NCBI RefSeq assembly: GCF_013368755.1
Contig: NC_049565.1
Span: 186,001-250,000 of the forward strand
Length of the DNA stretch: 64,000 bases
Origin: Talaromyces rugulosus
Lineage: Eukaryota; Ascomycota; Eurotiomycetes; Eurotiales; Trichocomaceae
Direction of reading: 5' to 3'
Program-made: the position numbers and the translations under genes
Notes under the pieces: generated by a model
Told to the model about the DNA's origin: nothing
Seen by the model: only the letters and a program-made list of their open reading frames with translations
Database searches by the model: none
Shown here: positions 1 to 11,775 of the stretch, one piece after another
Layout: every line of letters begins with the position of its first letter
How positions within the stretch are numbered: the stretch's first letter is position 1

Positions 1-1135
1 GCTCTATGGAAACAAGTGACCACAATCCCAGACTGGGTGGATTGGGAGCAAATCGACAGAGGCCAGAGAGTCTACTACCGATACGGTCAGCCAATGACTA
101 TTGCGGTTGGTTCCTTGCCTTGGTCTATGATGTTTTAATTCTCATCTGACTCTATCGGTGCGGTTTAATAGCTTACTTTTCAGAGCCTGCTCGGTGGGAT
201 GTAAGTCTTCCTTTCTCCAGCGGCATGAATGCCTACTAATTAGTTCAGGGGGGCTGGCAAGATTGTGGAAACCCTCAGCCGCACAGGAGGGTTTTCTGCC
301 AAAGTTGTTCGTCACCGGCTTCTAGAAACTTTCCAACATACGCTACAAGTTTCTCAATCTTTGGAGTCCATTCGCCCTGGAGGTGCCGGTCACGCTTCAA
401 CCATTCGCGTGCGACTACTACATGCCGCTGTGAGAAACCGCATCCTAAAGCTATCTAGCAAACGACCAACATATTACGACGTTGAGAAATTAGGTATCCC
501 AATAAATGACCTTGATTGCATTGGGACAATCTGCTCTTTTGCGCCCACCGTTATTTGGATCGGTCTTCCACGTCAGGGAATCTACCTGAGCGAGCAAGAG
601 ACCACTGATTACATTGCGCTATGGCGCTTAGTAGCTTGGTATATCGGAACACCTACCGAATGGTTTGAGTCTCCAGAAAAGGCGAGAGGAATCATGGAGT
701 CAATTCTAGTGGCCGAGGTGCATCCAACGCGGATGAGTGGTGTGCTGGCCCGCAATATTATTCTTGGGTTGGAGAAAACGCCCCCCTTGTACGCGTCCAG
801 AGGTGTACTCGAAGCCATGACTCGACAGCTTATCGGAACCGAGTTGGCCAATGCTTTGGGTATTGGACATCCAAGTCCCTTTGCCTGGGCATTTGCTGCC
901 TGGGTGTTTTTATATGGTATTTTATGGAGCTTTATATGTCGGGCGATGCCGTTTGTGGATTCAACACACATCAAGGTTTGTTATTTCTCTTTTCCCATCT
1001 TTTCTCGGTCATGGAAACTAATGATATCAGTCTTCTCGCACTCAGTTCTGGAAGGTGTTAATGGATGTAAAAACGGGACTAGGAAAGGAGACTAGTTTTG
1101 ATTTCAAGTATATTCCACAAGATGAAAAGAAATAG
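1..1135 (+). CDS. MpaB/DUF2236-type oxygenase superfamily protein, 5' truncated
   Basis: Partial gene entering from the left edge. Exons read 1-105, 184-200, 249-975 and 1031-1135, with GT-AG introns between them; all phases fit and 317 residues are visible. The product begins in a W-D-x-x-x-x-GQ...YYRYG region, continues with VETLSRTGGF and a RHRLLETFQHTLQ segment, and ends KETSFDFKYIP. I know this arrangement from fungal proteins of the DUF2236 family (ER-bound oxygenase MpaB/rubber-oxygenase-like, haem or metal dependent). The last intron (976-1030) has no stop at its start, so an unspliced reading gives a false C-terminus. A hydrophobic segment near residues encoded at 885-950 suggests membrane association. 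Substrate unknown. The donor of the first intron (GTTGGT at 106) is the least certain junction. Confidence 0.75.
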
Positions 1136-1478
1136 AAACTACATAGTTTCTCTATCTTTTTAGATGTCTATTCTAAAGGGTCACTGAAGACCTCAGAGCA
1201 CAAGCAGATCAGGTTCTAGACCTTTCAGTGTAATAATTATGACAATCTATTTTTTCCTCTATGTAACATTGAAATAGATTAACACATTCGAGTTCACAAA
1301 CATATCCAATTTCTTTGCTCATGTTTATCTCAACAAAAGTATGTCGTCCGATATAATTCAAACCGGTGGATGAATTAATATCGAAGGTACTAAATAGAGC
1401 AACAATCTTGAGTATGACGGAGTCAGTATGGTAATAAGGATAAATTAACTATGGCTGTAACAACATTTGAAATTTGCT
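1136..1478. other. Convergent intergenic spacer
   Basis: AT-rich sequence between the 3' ends of the two MpaB-like genes. I see no gene; it presumably holds both 3' untranslated regions. Confidence 0.6.
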
Positions 1479-2909
1479 TCAAAACGGGCATCCGCCCGTT
1501 CTTCCCCTCCTAAGGTTTGCTTTGGTCTCCTCCATCTGAGTGACTCCCTTGCCCTCGAAATACCTTGGCCCAACACTCGAAGTCTGATACCCTTCGGGGC
1601 GGTATTTATCTCCTTCATCACCTGGCAATGGCAAGCCAGATACCCGCTTTAACCAGGATGCAGGACCCCAGCGATTCCATAGCGTGGGCTTGACATAATA
1701 CGGGACCGCGTCCCAAATCTTGATGAAATTTCGACCGCGTTCATCGGGTTCTGCAGTAAAGACGTCGTAGCGCATGTAAAACGGACGCGGAAGAGCGAGG
1801 TAGCGCAGAAAGTATTTCCGGGTTTGAAGTATAGAGGAGAAAATTGTACTATAGATTTTATTGGGCGAGTCATACCTAATATCGTTAGTTTTGCAAAAAC
1901 GAGAAAAGGGTGTAGTTAATACGCATACATCATTGCCTTTCTCAATCTATCATCCATGATAAATGAGACAAAGGCTATACCGACCGGTTCCAAGAATCGT
2001 GGCAGCGCAAAGACCAAGACATCAGTGGTCTTATCTGCGACTTCTTTGTTGGCTGCACTGGGCTTCATGTTGGTGATTTCATATGCCTGGCTCCATGCAT
2101 TTAGCTCTTCCAGCCAGTGAAGTCCATCGCGAAATCCACTGGGTCCTTCTTTCGCCCCAGATGGAAGGCCTTCATAGCTGATTGCCAGTGCATCGCCAAG
2201 ACTTTTCCAATATGTGCCAATAGCGCATTTTTCAAGGTCTGTGAGATTGCGCCACTCGTAGGTCTCGATAAAGCGGATTGGTTCCAAAGCGAATAGACTA
2301 AGTGTGTATAACATGTCGTCTTCCAGGATCTTGCCACTCTTGCGGTAGCCTGTATGCAGGAACTTGGTGCGCGCAATGGCCTCGTGTGTTCGGAGCGAGG
2401 AGGGTTCAAAAGCCATGAACTCACCGATTAAGACGGCGGTGTCGGCATATCGTTTGAACGATGTGGCAGTGTCCGAGAACTGCGTTGTTTTGGCCAGCAA
2501 GCTGGATATGGTTGGGATGCCGTAGGTCTATGTCCGGGGTCAGCTTGAAAGAACACAAATGCTAGTCGCTGGTGAAATAAACACATACTCTGAACAATGC
2601 AAACTGAAGGGCCTTCAGGCTAATAAAAGGGAACTCAAGCTGCAGGATATTTTTTTGGATTTCCCATGCGTCGTGGTCGGTCATTCTCCAAAAGGTATCT
2701 CGAGTATACGGGTACTTGTTTTTCAGGTAACGAGCCCGGGAGTAGCGGAGGCGGCCTTGGATGAGAAGGTAAAGGAACAGAGCGGGTAATCCATAAGAAA
2801 CATACTGTTTGAATGAGATGTTCTTGCTCTTTCGCAGATAGCCTACAAGCTGGCTTGCCAGTTGCTTGACGTCGATGTCCTTGAGCTGGACGATTTGGAC
2901 CTTCGACAT
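1479..2909 (-). CDS. MpaB-like ER-bound oxygenase (DUF2236), 438 aa
   Basis: Exons 2909-2589, 2527-1929 and 1875-1479 on the minus strand; introns of 61 and 53 nt, phases 0 and 2, give 438 residues. The N-terminus has a membrane segment (YGLPALFLYLLIQG) followed by a TDxDAWEIQKNILQLEFPF block. The core shows TKTxQF-like, ARTKFLHTGYRKSGKI, GTYWKSLGDALAIS and DDRLRKAMMY motifs; the end has PYYVKPTLWNRWGP and GPRYFEGKG. These match my memory of MpaB, the ER oxygenase that cleaves a farnesyl chain in mycophenolic acid synthesis, along nearly full length (family about 430 aa). The precise substrate here cannot be inferred; no polyketide synthase or prenyltransferase lies in view. It converges with another DUF2236 gene, an unusual pairing. 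Confidence 0.85.
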
Positions 2910-4331
2910 GGCGACTACAGCTGATATTAATTGATGCGTTCTTCGAGCAGCATCCGTTGGATAATAATAATGATAATAATTGAGTAGCAGATAGCATTAA
3001 TTGATCTGTGTTGTTACACCTGGAATTATGATACATTAAATACTTGGCGACATTTCCTTTGTACAACAATAGGTTTTATTCTGGCAGTCGTCTAAACCGA
3101 GGTCAATTGACGACATCGAGAGGCAGATGTCTCTTCATTGACAGCTTCAGAAGTCATCACCGTGCAATAAGCTACAAATACGGTCATAAAAATATCGGAC
3201 CATCCGGAAGGACTGTAAGCGTGCGGAGATGATGCCCGATACCGACGAGCCGAGGGAGCGCGGGGCAATCAGCGACGGTAGGCAGCGGAACCGGTATTTT
3301 CGAACCAAATACAGAGAATCTAGATTGGTTGCTAATTATAACAGTTCACTTGCAGTATACTTCTTGATATCCATGGAAGATCCTTTCTGAAATACGAGTC
3401 TTCTAATTGGTCGTGGCGTGCAACTCGTATAGCCGAGGTATGGGAAGCTATCCAATTCAAGAACCGCAGTCGATCAATTTATCAACCGGGTGAATAATTT
3501 CCGGGTCGTACGATGATTCGTACTGATAGTGGCCATATACTCATCGATCGTTTTTTTTATTCTGGTTGGTTTCATTTGCCTGCTCCTTTCTCAGAAGTAA
3601 AGCACGTTTTCTGGGGGAACAATAAGAGCACGCATGACAGCATGCCAGTAAAAAGAGAAGAAGAAAAAAAGAAAATGGGTAGATAAATTGAACCAGCCAG
3701 CTGGATACGAGAAATTTTGACCTAGGAAAATCGATGGGTGATGCATATATGGACTCTTACCCTAAATACGCCCGCCACCTTTGAGAAAAAAAAGAAAAAG
3801 CTGACTTCCGCGCAATTCAGAAAGATATGGTTTTGCCCAAAACTCAAGTTTAGGGGATTGCTCAAATGCGACAAACACATACAGTGCTATATGAACGGCT
3901 CAGGGTGATCTGGGCTGTTCAATTAAAATAATATCCCGAGCCAAGGCGTGGAAGCCAATTCGATTACATGATAGTTTAAGCAGTCAATTATGACATAGAA
4001 TCAACTACAAGTCTAGAACCCAGTAGTAGTTTGCAATCCCTGCAAGCGTCAAGGTCTAGATTTTCACATCCTAGCCCATAATTTTCTTCCAACGTACAGG
4101 AATATGACGAGCTTTCCTTCCGGAGAGCTAAACACCGGTCTCGTAAGCGAGAAACAAATTAAGCCGCCCACCATGTAGTGACACATCCGATCAGGCAATA
4201 GATCCGTAGCTAGCTAGTACATAGCCTCGACTAGAAGCATCGAATATACCAGAAAAGGAAATCGAGCCACGTGAGCGAGCGCCGCCGGAAAGAAAAACAA
4301 CAATGCGCTAATCCTTTTCTGGAAAATAATA

Positions 4332-4340
4332 TTATCTGAT
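4332..4340 (-). promoter_or_regulatory. SreA-type GATA site, distal
   Basis: The plus strand reads TTATCTGAT, the exact reverse complement of ATCAGATAA. ATCWGATAA is the published consensus of fungal iron-responsive GATA repressors (SreA/Urbs1 class). It lies 359 bp before the siderophore transporter start, which is the right kind of target. Confidence 0.65.
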
Positions 4341-4508
4341 TGATCTGATCGATATTATTGGCTCAAATTAGACTTCACGTCCCCACTGCCGGTATCGGCC
4401 GGCGACGGCACCGTTTTTCATTGGACAGCCCCGCTTAAGACCCACTGCCACCTCTCTTAGCAGTGGGTCTATGTAGGACAATGGACGAATCAGAGCTGAC
4501 CTCTTCGG

Positions 4509-4517
4509 ATCAGATAA
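4509..4517 (+). promoter_or_regulatory. SreA-type GATA site, proximal
   Basis: ATCAGATAA in forward orientation, an exact match to ATCWGATAA, 182 bp before the start codon of the siderophore transporter. Together with the reverse copy at 4332 it predicts repression under iron sufficiency. Confidence 0.7.
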
Positions 4518-4698
4518 GATTGCTTTTTCCCACATTGGTTGGGCGCGGCCCAATGGGCGAGCGAGCCCAGCTGTAGTAGCATGCAGACTCTGCATTATTT
4601 AAAGTGCTACCTCGCTCCCCTTCCCCGATAGCCATCTGCTGCCCTATCCGCTGCTATTGACGCTTCGTCTTTTACCCTTGTGAGCTGTACACACCAGA

Positions 4699-6525
4699 AT
4701 GCGTAGGTTTCGCCTTCGTACGAGTGACGTCCCCGTCGCCGACGTCCCATCGGCACTTGCCGCAGACGAAGAGAAGACGGCTATTGAGTCCAAGGTCGAG
4801 ACGGACGATGCCAGTCCGGTCGATTCCCAAGTCCAGCATGGAGTCCGGGGTGCTCAAGCTGTCACCCAGGTCTGGACGAGGAACCAGCTGCTGTTTGCTT
4901 ATGCCAAGTAGGTTTCCTCCGCGGGGACTGTGGGGGACTGTATGGAGGCTAACGAAAACAACAACAACAACAACAGCATCTGGGTTATCGAATTTGTCCT
5001 AGCCTATTCTTCTGGCATTACATCAACACTTACTCCCTATGTCACCAGCTCGTTTGAGGCTCACTCACTAACGGCTTTGACATCCGTCATTTCGAGTTTG
5101 GTTGCCGGCCTGTTCAAACTTCCTTATGCAAAACTGATTGATATCTGGGGGCGTCCCCAGGGCTTCGCCCTCGTAGTGTCGTGCATGGTCATAGGCTTCA
5201 TCATGATGGCTAGCTGCAATAACGTCAAAACCTACTGCGCCGCGCAGGTCTTCTACATGACCGGCTACAACTGTGTTGACTTTTCATTGACCATCTTCGT
5301 TGCCGACACATCGTCGCTTCGAAACCGGGCCTTGATTATTGCATTTATTGCTTCCCCTTGGATTGCAACCGTATGGGCGTACGGCCCGACAGCCCAAAGT
5401 CTCCTAGGCACCATCGGCTTCCGCTGGGGCTTCGGTATCTGGGCCATTGTTCTTCCTGTCGTGTGCAGTCCCTTGTTCGGGCTCTTTTACTACAATCAGC
5501 GCAAAGCTGAGAAGCAGGGTCTCCTCAACACCGAGCCGAGCGGACGCACTTTTGCCCAGAATGTCATCTATTATGGCCGCGAGTTTGACGTTATTGGCAT
5601 TCTGCTTATTGCTGCTGGACTCGCATTGTTTTTATTGGCTTTCAATATCTACACCTACCAGCCGGACCAATGGCGATCACCGCTGATCATCTGCTTTATC
5701 ATCTTTGGCGGGCTACTGATCATTTTCTTTGCCGTATACGAACGGTACTTGGCTCCGGTGACATTCATACCATGGGCACTGATGAAGGATCGAACTGTAT
5801 TTTTCACCTTCAGCATGATCGCCAGCTTGTATACCGCCTGGTATATTTGGGACAGCTACTTTTACTCCATGTTAATCGTCGTTTTCAACCAAAGCGTCTC
5901 ACACGCTACCTATATTCAAAATATCTATACTGTGGGATCAACCTTCTGGTCGCTCGTTATGGGTGTAATCATCCGGTATAACGGCCGCCTCAAATGGCAG
6001 GCCCTCTACTTTGGTGTCCCTATTACGATCCTTGGGGTTGGGTTGATGATCAAATTCCGCCACCCCGATGTCGACATCGGCTACATTGTCATGTGCCAGA
6101 TTTTCGTCGCCTTTGGCGGTGGCACCTTGGTCATCTGCGAACAAATGACTGTCATGGCTGTCACCACACAGGCGCTTATTCCGTCCATTCTGTCCATGGA
6201 AGGCATGATGACATCGGTCGGCAATGCTATCGGCTCTACAATCGCCGGTGCCATGTGGACTGGTGTCTTCCCCAAAAAGCTCGCCGAGTATTTGCCAGCA
6301 GACGCACAGAAAGATCTCGCCTCTATTTATGGCTCCATAACAGTGCAGTCATCCTACCCAGTTGGAAGCCCAGTACGGGACGGGATCAACCACGCTTATG
6401 GCGATACCCAGAAACTAATGTTGATCGCTGCGACATGTCTCTACAGTGTCACTCTGGCTTCAGTCTTTTTCTGGAGGGACATCAATGTCAAGAAAATCAA
6501 GCAAGTCAAGGGTTTGATCTTCTAA
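4699..6525 (+). CDS. Siderophore-iron MFS transporter (Mir/Sit/ARN type), 585 aa
   Basis: Two exons, 4699-4907 and 4977-6525, joined across a 69-nt intron whose 3' end is a CAA repeat ending in CAG; the split codon gives Asn in YANIWVIEF. Charged N-terminal tail of about 60 residues, then about 14 hydrophobic segments, the usual number for siderophore transporters. Recognisable blocks are the LPYAKLIDIWGR loop, the AQVFYMTGYNCVDF segment and the FRWGFGIWAI segment. Length is normal for the family (about 580-600 aa). The protein should import ferric siderophores at the plasma or vesicle membrane by proton symport; which siderophore is unknown. Two exact ATCAGATAA sites upstream imply SreA-type iron control. 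No siderophore synthetase is in view. Confidence 0.9.
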
Positions 6526-6704
6526 GTGACCCTATCGACACAAATATAAATATAGATATAGTATTGACGTGTTTGTCGAAGATGTGATTCAGTTGGGATA
6601 ATATATGGCAGACTGTAGTCTGCCGGGAAAACCTGTTGGGTATGTACGTAGCAAAATGAAGTATAATCAGTTTTACATGGTGACACCGCAAACAGCATCT
6701 GGAC

Positions 6705-7796
6705 TCATAACTTGGCCGAGTCTGCATCATTAACTAATACGTATCGAAATCGTGCCTTGCCAGCATGCATGTCGGCCAGGGCATTATTGACATCATGCAT
6801 CGGCCTTTGCTCGACCCACGGAAGAACACGCTTTTCGGCCGCCAGCTGTAGCATTTGCCGGATATCTTCCGGCGATCCGATATTCGATCCGGTCAGTTGA
6901 ATGCCCTTTTGGATCAGGGACCACGCATGGAGCTGGGGTAGTGGTCCCTCGGGGGCTCCCACCTGCACAAAGGTCCCTCCGACCTTGAGCAATCGTAGAT
7001 ACTGGCCCAGGGGCATTTCATATCCATCGACCGTGCAGATAATCAGATCCAACGTGCGGGCGTGTACCCTGCCCCATTTGTCTTCCTCGTCCGTGGCAAT
7101 GAAGGAGTCTGCCCCCAGTCCGGTCTTTTCATCCAGTGCGTCCTTTCGTTTCTTCCCCGTTCGCGAGATCGCTACGACGCGACTACACCTCATTGCTTTG
7201 GCCAGCAGAATTCCCAAATGGCCCAATCCTCCAATGCCCACGATACCCACTGACTTGCCCGGTCCTGCGCCGTATTTCCGTAAGGGGGCAAACACCGTCA
7301 CCCCACCGCACAGCAGTGGCGCCGCAGCGGCCGATGGCAAAGCATCTGGAATCTTGAAGACAAAATGCGCTGGACCCCGCCAGCGAGTCGCGTATCCACC
7401 ACAGGACCGGCTTCGGTCAGCGTATCGCCCGTTATACGTTCCGACAATGCGCGAACAGTAGTTTTCCTGTCCGTCGGCACACGCTTCGCAATCAGCCCGC
7501 AGACAGGCGCCGCTCTGCGCGCCGATTCCAACACGATCCCCTAGGCTGAACTTGCTTGAATGAGACACTGCGGAGCCCATCTGTATCACCGACCCGATGA
7601 TTTCATGGCCCAGGACACAGGGGTAATCCGTTTGTCCCCAGCCGGAGCGCAAAGTGTGCAGATCGGTGCCGCAGATACCGCAGTGTGACACGGCGATTTC
7701 GATGTCAGTCGGCGTGAATGGCTTGGGCTGGAACGTAGTGAAGGTGAGCGGACTAGTGGCCGAGTGGGCAACCCAGCCCTTGAAAGTGTTGGCCAT
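6705..7796 (-). CDS. Zinc-dependent alcohol dehydrogenase (cinnamyl-alcohol-dehydrogenase-like), 363 aa
   Basis: Single exon. The open frame extends upstream, but the ATG at 7796 (context AGACATGGCC, product MANTF) gives the normal family length and is preferred. Catalytic-zinc motif CGICGTD at residues 39-45 and GHE at 63-65. A structural-zinc cysteine set follows at about 98, 103, 106 and 114, with a slightly longer first spacing than usual. Nucleotide-binding GIVGIGGLGHLG in the Rossmann half. It resembles the ADH6/CAD group, NADP(H)-dependent reductases of aldehydes and aromatic alcohols. It is convergent with the siderophore transporter, and no pathway link is evident. Confidence 0.9.
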   Translation of the reverse strand: MANTFKGWVAHSATSPLTFTTFQPKPFTPTDIEIAVSHCGICGTDLHTLRSGWGQTDYPCVLGHEIIGSVIQMGSAVSHSSKFSLGDRVGIGAQSGACLRADCEACADGQENYCSRIVGTYNGRYADRSRSCGGYATRWRGPAHFVFKIPDALPSAAAAPLLCGGVTVFAPLRKYGAGPGKSVGIVGIGGLGHLGILLAKAMRCSRVVAISRTGKKRKDALDEKTGLGADSFIATDEEDKWGRVHARTLDLIICTVDGYEMPLGQYLRLLKVGGTFVQVGAPEGPLPQLHAWSLIQKGIQLTGSNIGSPEDIRQMLQLAAEKRVLPWVEQRPMHDVNNALADMHAGKARFRYVLVNDADSAKL

Positions 7797-8069
7797 GTCT
7801 AATGTTTTGTCAAGAATTGGTTCGAAGAGATTGCAGCTGTTCGCACTGAGGATGGAGAAGATACTCGTCGCGGTGTGGAGAAGCTGGTTTTGCCGAGGTC
7901 CGCCTGTCCTTATCGATAAGCGCCTATACATAGAAATCAAACTCTATTAAAGCTGAGGGGGGGGTATTAGCGTGCTAATGATGGAAATTACTTGCCGTGG
8001 AGTCTAATTGCCACGTAGAATGCTCTAGGTTGGCTTCATACCGCCCTATATTTGTAGAAATTCTGGTGA

Positions 8070-9392
8070 TTACATGGTATAAACCAACTTCCTCCCGCTA
8101 ACCTCGCCTTTCCTCAACTTATCCAATCCTATCAATACTCCTTCCAAGCCTCCTTTTTGGGTGTCGTTTTCATTAACACTGACTGGGTGATTTTTAAGCA
8201 CCTTTTTCTGGAGCAACCTTTCCACAATATGCGTGATTTCGACACCAAAATCGTGATCCGCCGCCGAGGCAGGAAGGATTTCTCCTTCAAAGTAATATTC
8301 ATAACCCCAGCAAGAGTAACCTAGAAAAAAACGCTTCTCCACCGCAAATGGCGTGTTCTGTGGGAGCTGTGGATATAGGAGGCACACGTATAATGCCGGG
8401 TTCATGTCTACTTCTCCCGAGTCCCCTTTCAGTGGGGGAGCAAAGGAATTTGCACATATTGCCGCTGTCGGATCCGTGGCCACGGTGTCAAAAGCAAATC
8501 GGAGAGTATTCGAAGTTGCTTTACTTATGAGAGAAGATACATTTGGGCTTTTCTGCATCCCGTCCAGTTATTGTCAGCCTTCCTTGTTTAGAGTTTGTGA
8601 ATCAAGCAGAACGTACGTAGTCGAAAACAGCGTCAGCGCCTAGCCGTTGAGCAAGGTCAAAGTTTCGCGGAGAGCAAGTAGTTACAACTTTATATCCGGC
8701 CCTACATAGTTTCAGTCGTTATTCAAGGTTTTGAAATAAGAGTCAAGGTAAAATACTCACAATTTAGCAAGTTGTATCGCAATACTTCCAGTTGCAGTCG
8801 AGCCCCCATACACTAGTATCCACCCTTTGTCATTAATTTTACCGCCAGGTACTATTGCCTCACTCGATAAGTCAGACGGGATCCCTTGTCCACTGGCGTG
8901 AAACAAGCCCATTCCAGCCGAAAGCACGCCGACTCCCAAACTTGCCGCGTCTTCAAAGTTCATATGGTCGGGAATGTGCATCTGTAGATCTGATTTTACA
9001 ACGATGTAATCTGCAAATGCTCCATGTTCGATATTAAAAGCGTTGCAACCATGCGAGGAGCCAAATACACGGTCTCCAGGCTGGAATGTCCGTGGTTTTA
9101 ATTTCCCAGTAACGTTAACAAATGGCTCGACTTTCACAACAATTCCTGCGTAGTCTAGGCCAATAGTACAACCTTCGTATCGGCTTTGACTCAAGGATAC
9201 AGCTTCGTTGGGGATATCAGGGGGGCCGATGTAGTCAATATCGGTCCAGTCGGCGGGGTTCAAAGCAACCGCCTTGGTCTGGACAAGCATGTAACCTGGT
9301 CGAAGAGCTGGCATGGGCTGGGTAGTTATAACGGCTTGACCAGGAGAGACCTTGACTAGAGCCGTCCTTGACAATGGGATTTCAGATACCAT
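8070..9392 (-). CDS. Enoyl-reductase/quinone-oxidoreductase-like protein (zinc-binding ADH family), 399 aa
   Basis: Exons 9392-8761, 8701-8617 and 8552-8070; introns of 60 nt (GTGAGT) and 64 nt (GTACGT), phases 2 and 0. N-terminal GroES-like fold (ALNPADW, TIGLDYAGIV, PGDRVFG), then the nucleotide-binding segment with VYGGSTATGS, then AGYKVVTTCSPRNF and GADAVFDY. This layout is that of fungal trans-acting enoyl reductases (ToxD/LovC-like) and their stand-alone relatives. No polyketide synthase is present, so a trans-ER role is only a possibility; a general NADPH oxidoreductase is equally likely. It is co-oriented with the downstream alcohol dehydrogenase (273 bp apart) and with the upstream Zn2Cys6 gene, which may regulate it. 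Confidence 0.85.
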
Positions 9393-9788
9393 CTTGGCTT
9401 TTTCAATTTTTGGTTTTCAAGAGAAAATAGTTGAGGTTCACAGCTGCCTAGGAAATATATTTGTATCTTAAAAAAATCAATGTTTTATCTCGAAAACAAT
9501 TCCTCCGCCTATATATACTACTTTCCAAGCAAGAACATGAATAAACGTCAAGTGGTGTCGTGATTTGTAATTCAACATAACAAATGATCCACCCCGAATG
9601 TACTCCGACTATTCGGGGTTCCAACGGTCAGCGAGGAGTATGATGGTGACAAAATATTGCTATTGAGTAACCAATTATATTTCAGCGACCATATATCAAT
9701 TATTAGCCTATACCTATATATCAGTCTAGATAAGCCTAAAAATTAGACAAATCAATGGCAATTTGTTTCTCTGCCCTGTTGTGTTCAC
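9393..9788. other. Intergenic, promoter of the enoyl-reductase-like gene
   Basis: 396 bp, AT-rich, containing the palindromic-looking GAATGTACTCCGACTATTCG stretch near 9596. I see no coding potential. Confidence 0.5.
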
Positions 9789-11414
9789 TCAGGCTCCCCA
9801 GCGTTGGCGAAATTTCTGCAGTGACAAATCAAGTTTTTTCTTGGCAGCATCCAAACGATCATTTTGAAATTCAGAATATTTCATGTTTTTAATTGTGGTC
9901 GAGATAATGAATGCAAAACTAGGAGGAAGCGAGTCCATCAAGGGCAACGAAACATCGCTGTGCACAGTTGTGATATCCTCCGTCATAGTAATGAGCGTGT
10001 TCAAAACTGCGCTGGACTGCCTGCGCAACTCACTCGGGGTCCTTTTGTGAGATTCTTTTATTTGAGGAACTTGGCTAAGAATGTGTAGGTGCAAAATGTA
10101 AAGAGTTCTAGTGGGTAATGTTTAGAAGAGAGACAAGATAAAAATGTTGGGCGGATATTAACTTACCTAATGGCCAACACAATCGGAGTACAATACCGGC
10201 GCAATATTCTTCCATCGCTATCCATTATAATGTTTAGAAATGTACGAAGAGCATGGTCAAGCCCGTCAAGTTGAACCAATCTTTTGTCGAGATCGTCTAC
10301 ATGTAGTGCCCTGAAGACTTGGTCTAAATACCACGCAGCTTGCGCCGTACTTGCAAACCCTCCATATTCTGTTGCATCGGATTCAATCCCACACACAGTA
10401 GAGGTCTCAGAGTTTCCCTGGCTCTTGGGATTTGCCTCGTGTCCCTCTTTTGGCAGTTGAACGCTCATATCAGGAATCTGTGTTACCAGAGGCAGTTTGA
10501 AGTCATCAAGTTCACAAATCAAGGTTCTAATAGGTTTTAGCTCGTGTTCTGCATGAATACCGGGTTAAACACTCTACCTTTCAAGAATTATAATTTGCCA
10601 CCATGTGTTGTATTCATCCTCCACATGTTGACGGTTGCAATATTTCCCCTGTTGGGCTGGCTCCTCAATGTGGATACGAGCTGCCTGTCCCATCCTGGCA
10701 CAGACACATATAGAGGTAATTGCATCATTTAATTTACAGTGAGCGTATTCATATACAGCAATAATTATTCCGGCTTGGATGAGCGGTAGTGAAGGCGGGA
10801 AAATTGCTTGCGCTTGAGCAAAGATTGTCTTAGTTGCCAAAAAGAGTGTCTCTCGATCTAGAGACTGCGGAGCATATGGTGCCAACGCCGGATGGTAGGT
10901 GATTAGACAAATACTCAACAGTAACACCGAAAAGGGGCCAGAGGGGGGTGCCGCATGGTTGGTGATTTCATCGCGGAAACCAGGGCGTGAGATAATCGGA
11001 ATGAAGGCGTGGACGCCGCAAAAGTAGCTAGCGATGACGTCTTCCACAGATCGGCCTGTTGTTTGGACTATTTGAAGAACCTGAAAGTACAGAGTAGAAT
11101 GGGCATTTGTCGGCTCAGGCAGTAGGACATTGGACAAAGCATTTGAGAGAAGTAGGGACGAGCGGACCAAGGCGTTCTGAAACGCGGGCAGCGGCTTTTG
11201 ATGGAATTGTAATGACTGTGGATGGGATGTCGAGGACATATACCCGCACTCCAGCCTTTTCCTACTCTCGTGTTAGTTTGGAGTGAGCTGTTACGATGAA
11301 CAGGCAGTCATACGCTGTGCAATAGCCACAGCTAGGCTCGGCTCGGTCGCATTTTTTCTTGCGCAGTTTACAGTTTACGCATACCGGTCGAACCAGCCCT
11401 GTGGCAGATGACAT
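9789..11414 (-). CDS. Zn2Cys6 transcription factor, 487 aa
   Basis: Four exons: 11414-11314, 11261-10578, 10526-10167 and 10107-9789; introns of 51-59 nt all preserve phase 2. Splicing the first intron completes the zinc cluster, with Cys at residues 12, 15, 22, 29, 32 and 39 (CVNC...KKKCDR...CGYC...C); the unspliced frame lacks the last Cys. The middle contains the fungal transcription-factor domain, including the typical WWQIIILERTLICEL segment, which spans the second intron. The start at 11414 is the first ATG in frame. It heads a minus-strand run with the enoyl-reductase-like and alcohol dehydrogenase genes, so a local regulatory role is plausible but not shown. Confidence 0.88.
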
Positions 11415-11677
11415 TGGCCGTTTGAGCCACAACGCAACGGTCAACTATTTTGTGATCAGAAAAGTTTGAGGGTTCAGGAAGGGAGTGCCGGGATTGCCGT
11501 AGTGTGTGCTAGGTTGTGCTAGGTTGACAGAGGATATAACCCATGGGCCCAAAAAAAGGGAAGAGTGAAGAAAATAATATTTATAATTGTGCTTTTTTGG
11601 GTTTTGCTCGCCACGGCTTTTTCGATTTTCTCCTGGAGGTATTTTGGTAGCCCAAAAAAATTTTTGACAAAAAGACA

Positions 11678-11775
11678 GGTCCTGCCCGGAATCGAACCGG
11701 GGCTGCTCGGAATCTTGTATAAGAGATAATATCTCACATCAGAACCGAGTTTCATAACCACTAGAACACAGAACC
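11678..11775 (-). tRNA. tRNA-Gln (anticodon CTG) with 27-nt intron
   Basis: Reading the minus strand, the acceptor arms GGTTCTG and CAGGACC pair over 7 bp. The anticodon stem is CTCGG/CCGAG, with loop TT-CTG-A before the intron and T after it. The T arm is CCCGG-TTCGATT-CCGGG. The intron of 27 nt follows position 37, the canonical place. A T-run (CTTTTTG) just after the 3' end fits a Pol III terminator. The exons are identical to those of the copy at 12690. Confidence 0.9.

Larger units (their letters stand above)
2910..4698. other. Gene-free region and siderophore-transporter promoter
   Basis: 1.8 kb with only short, unconvincing open frames. The right half is the promoter of the MFS transporter that starts at 4699. 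It carries two SreA-type GATA sites (listed separately), a TATTTAAA-like element near 4597 and a CT-rich stretch before the start codon. Confidence 0.6.

Noticed and set aside
8070..11414. PKS/NRPS gene cluster around the enoyl-reductase-like gene
   Set aside because: No ketosynthase, adenylation or terpene cyclase motif appears anywhere in the 64 kb.
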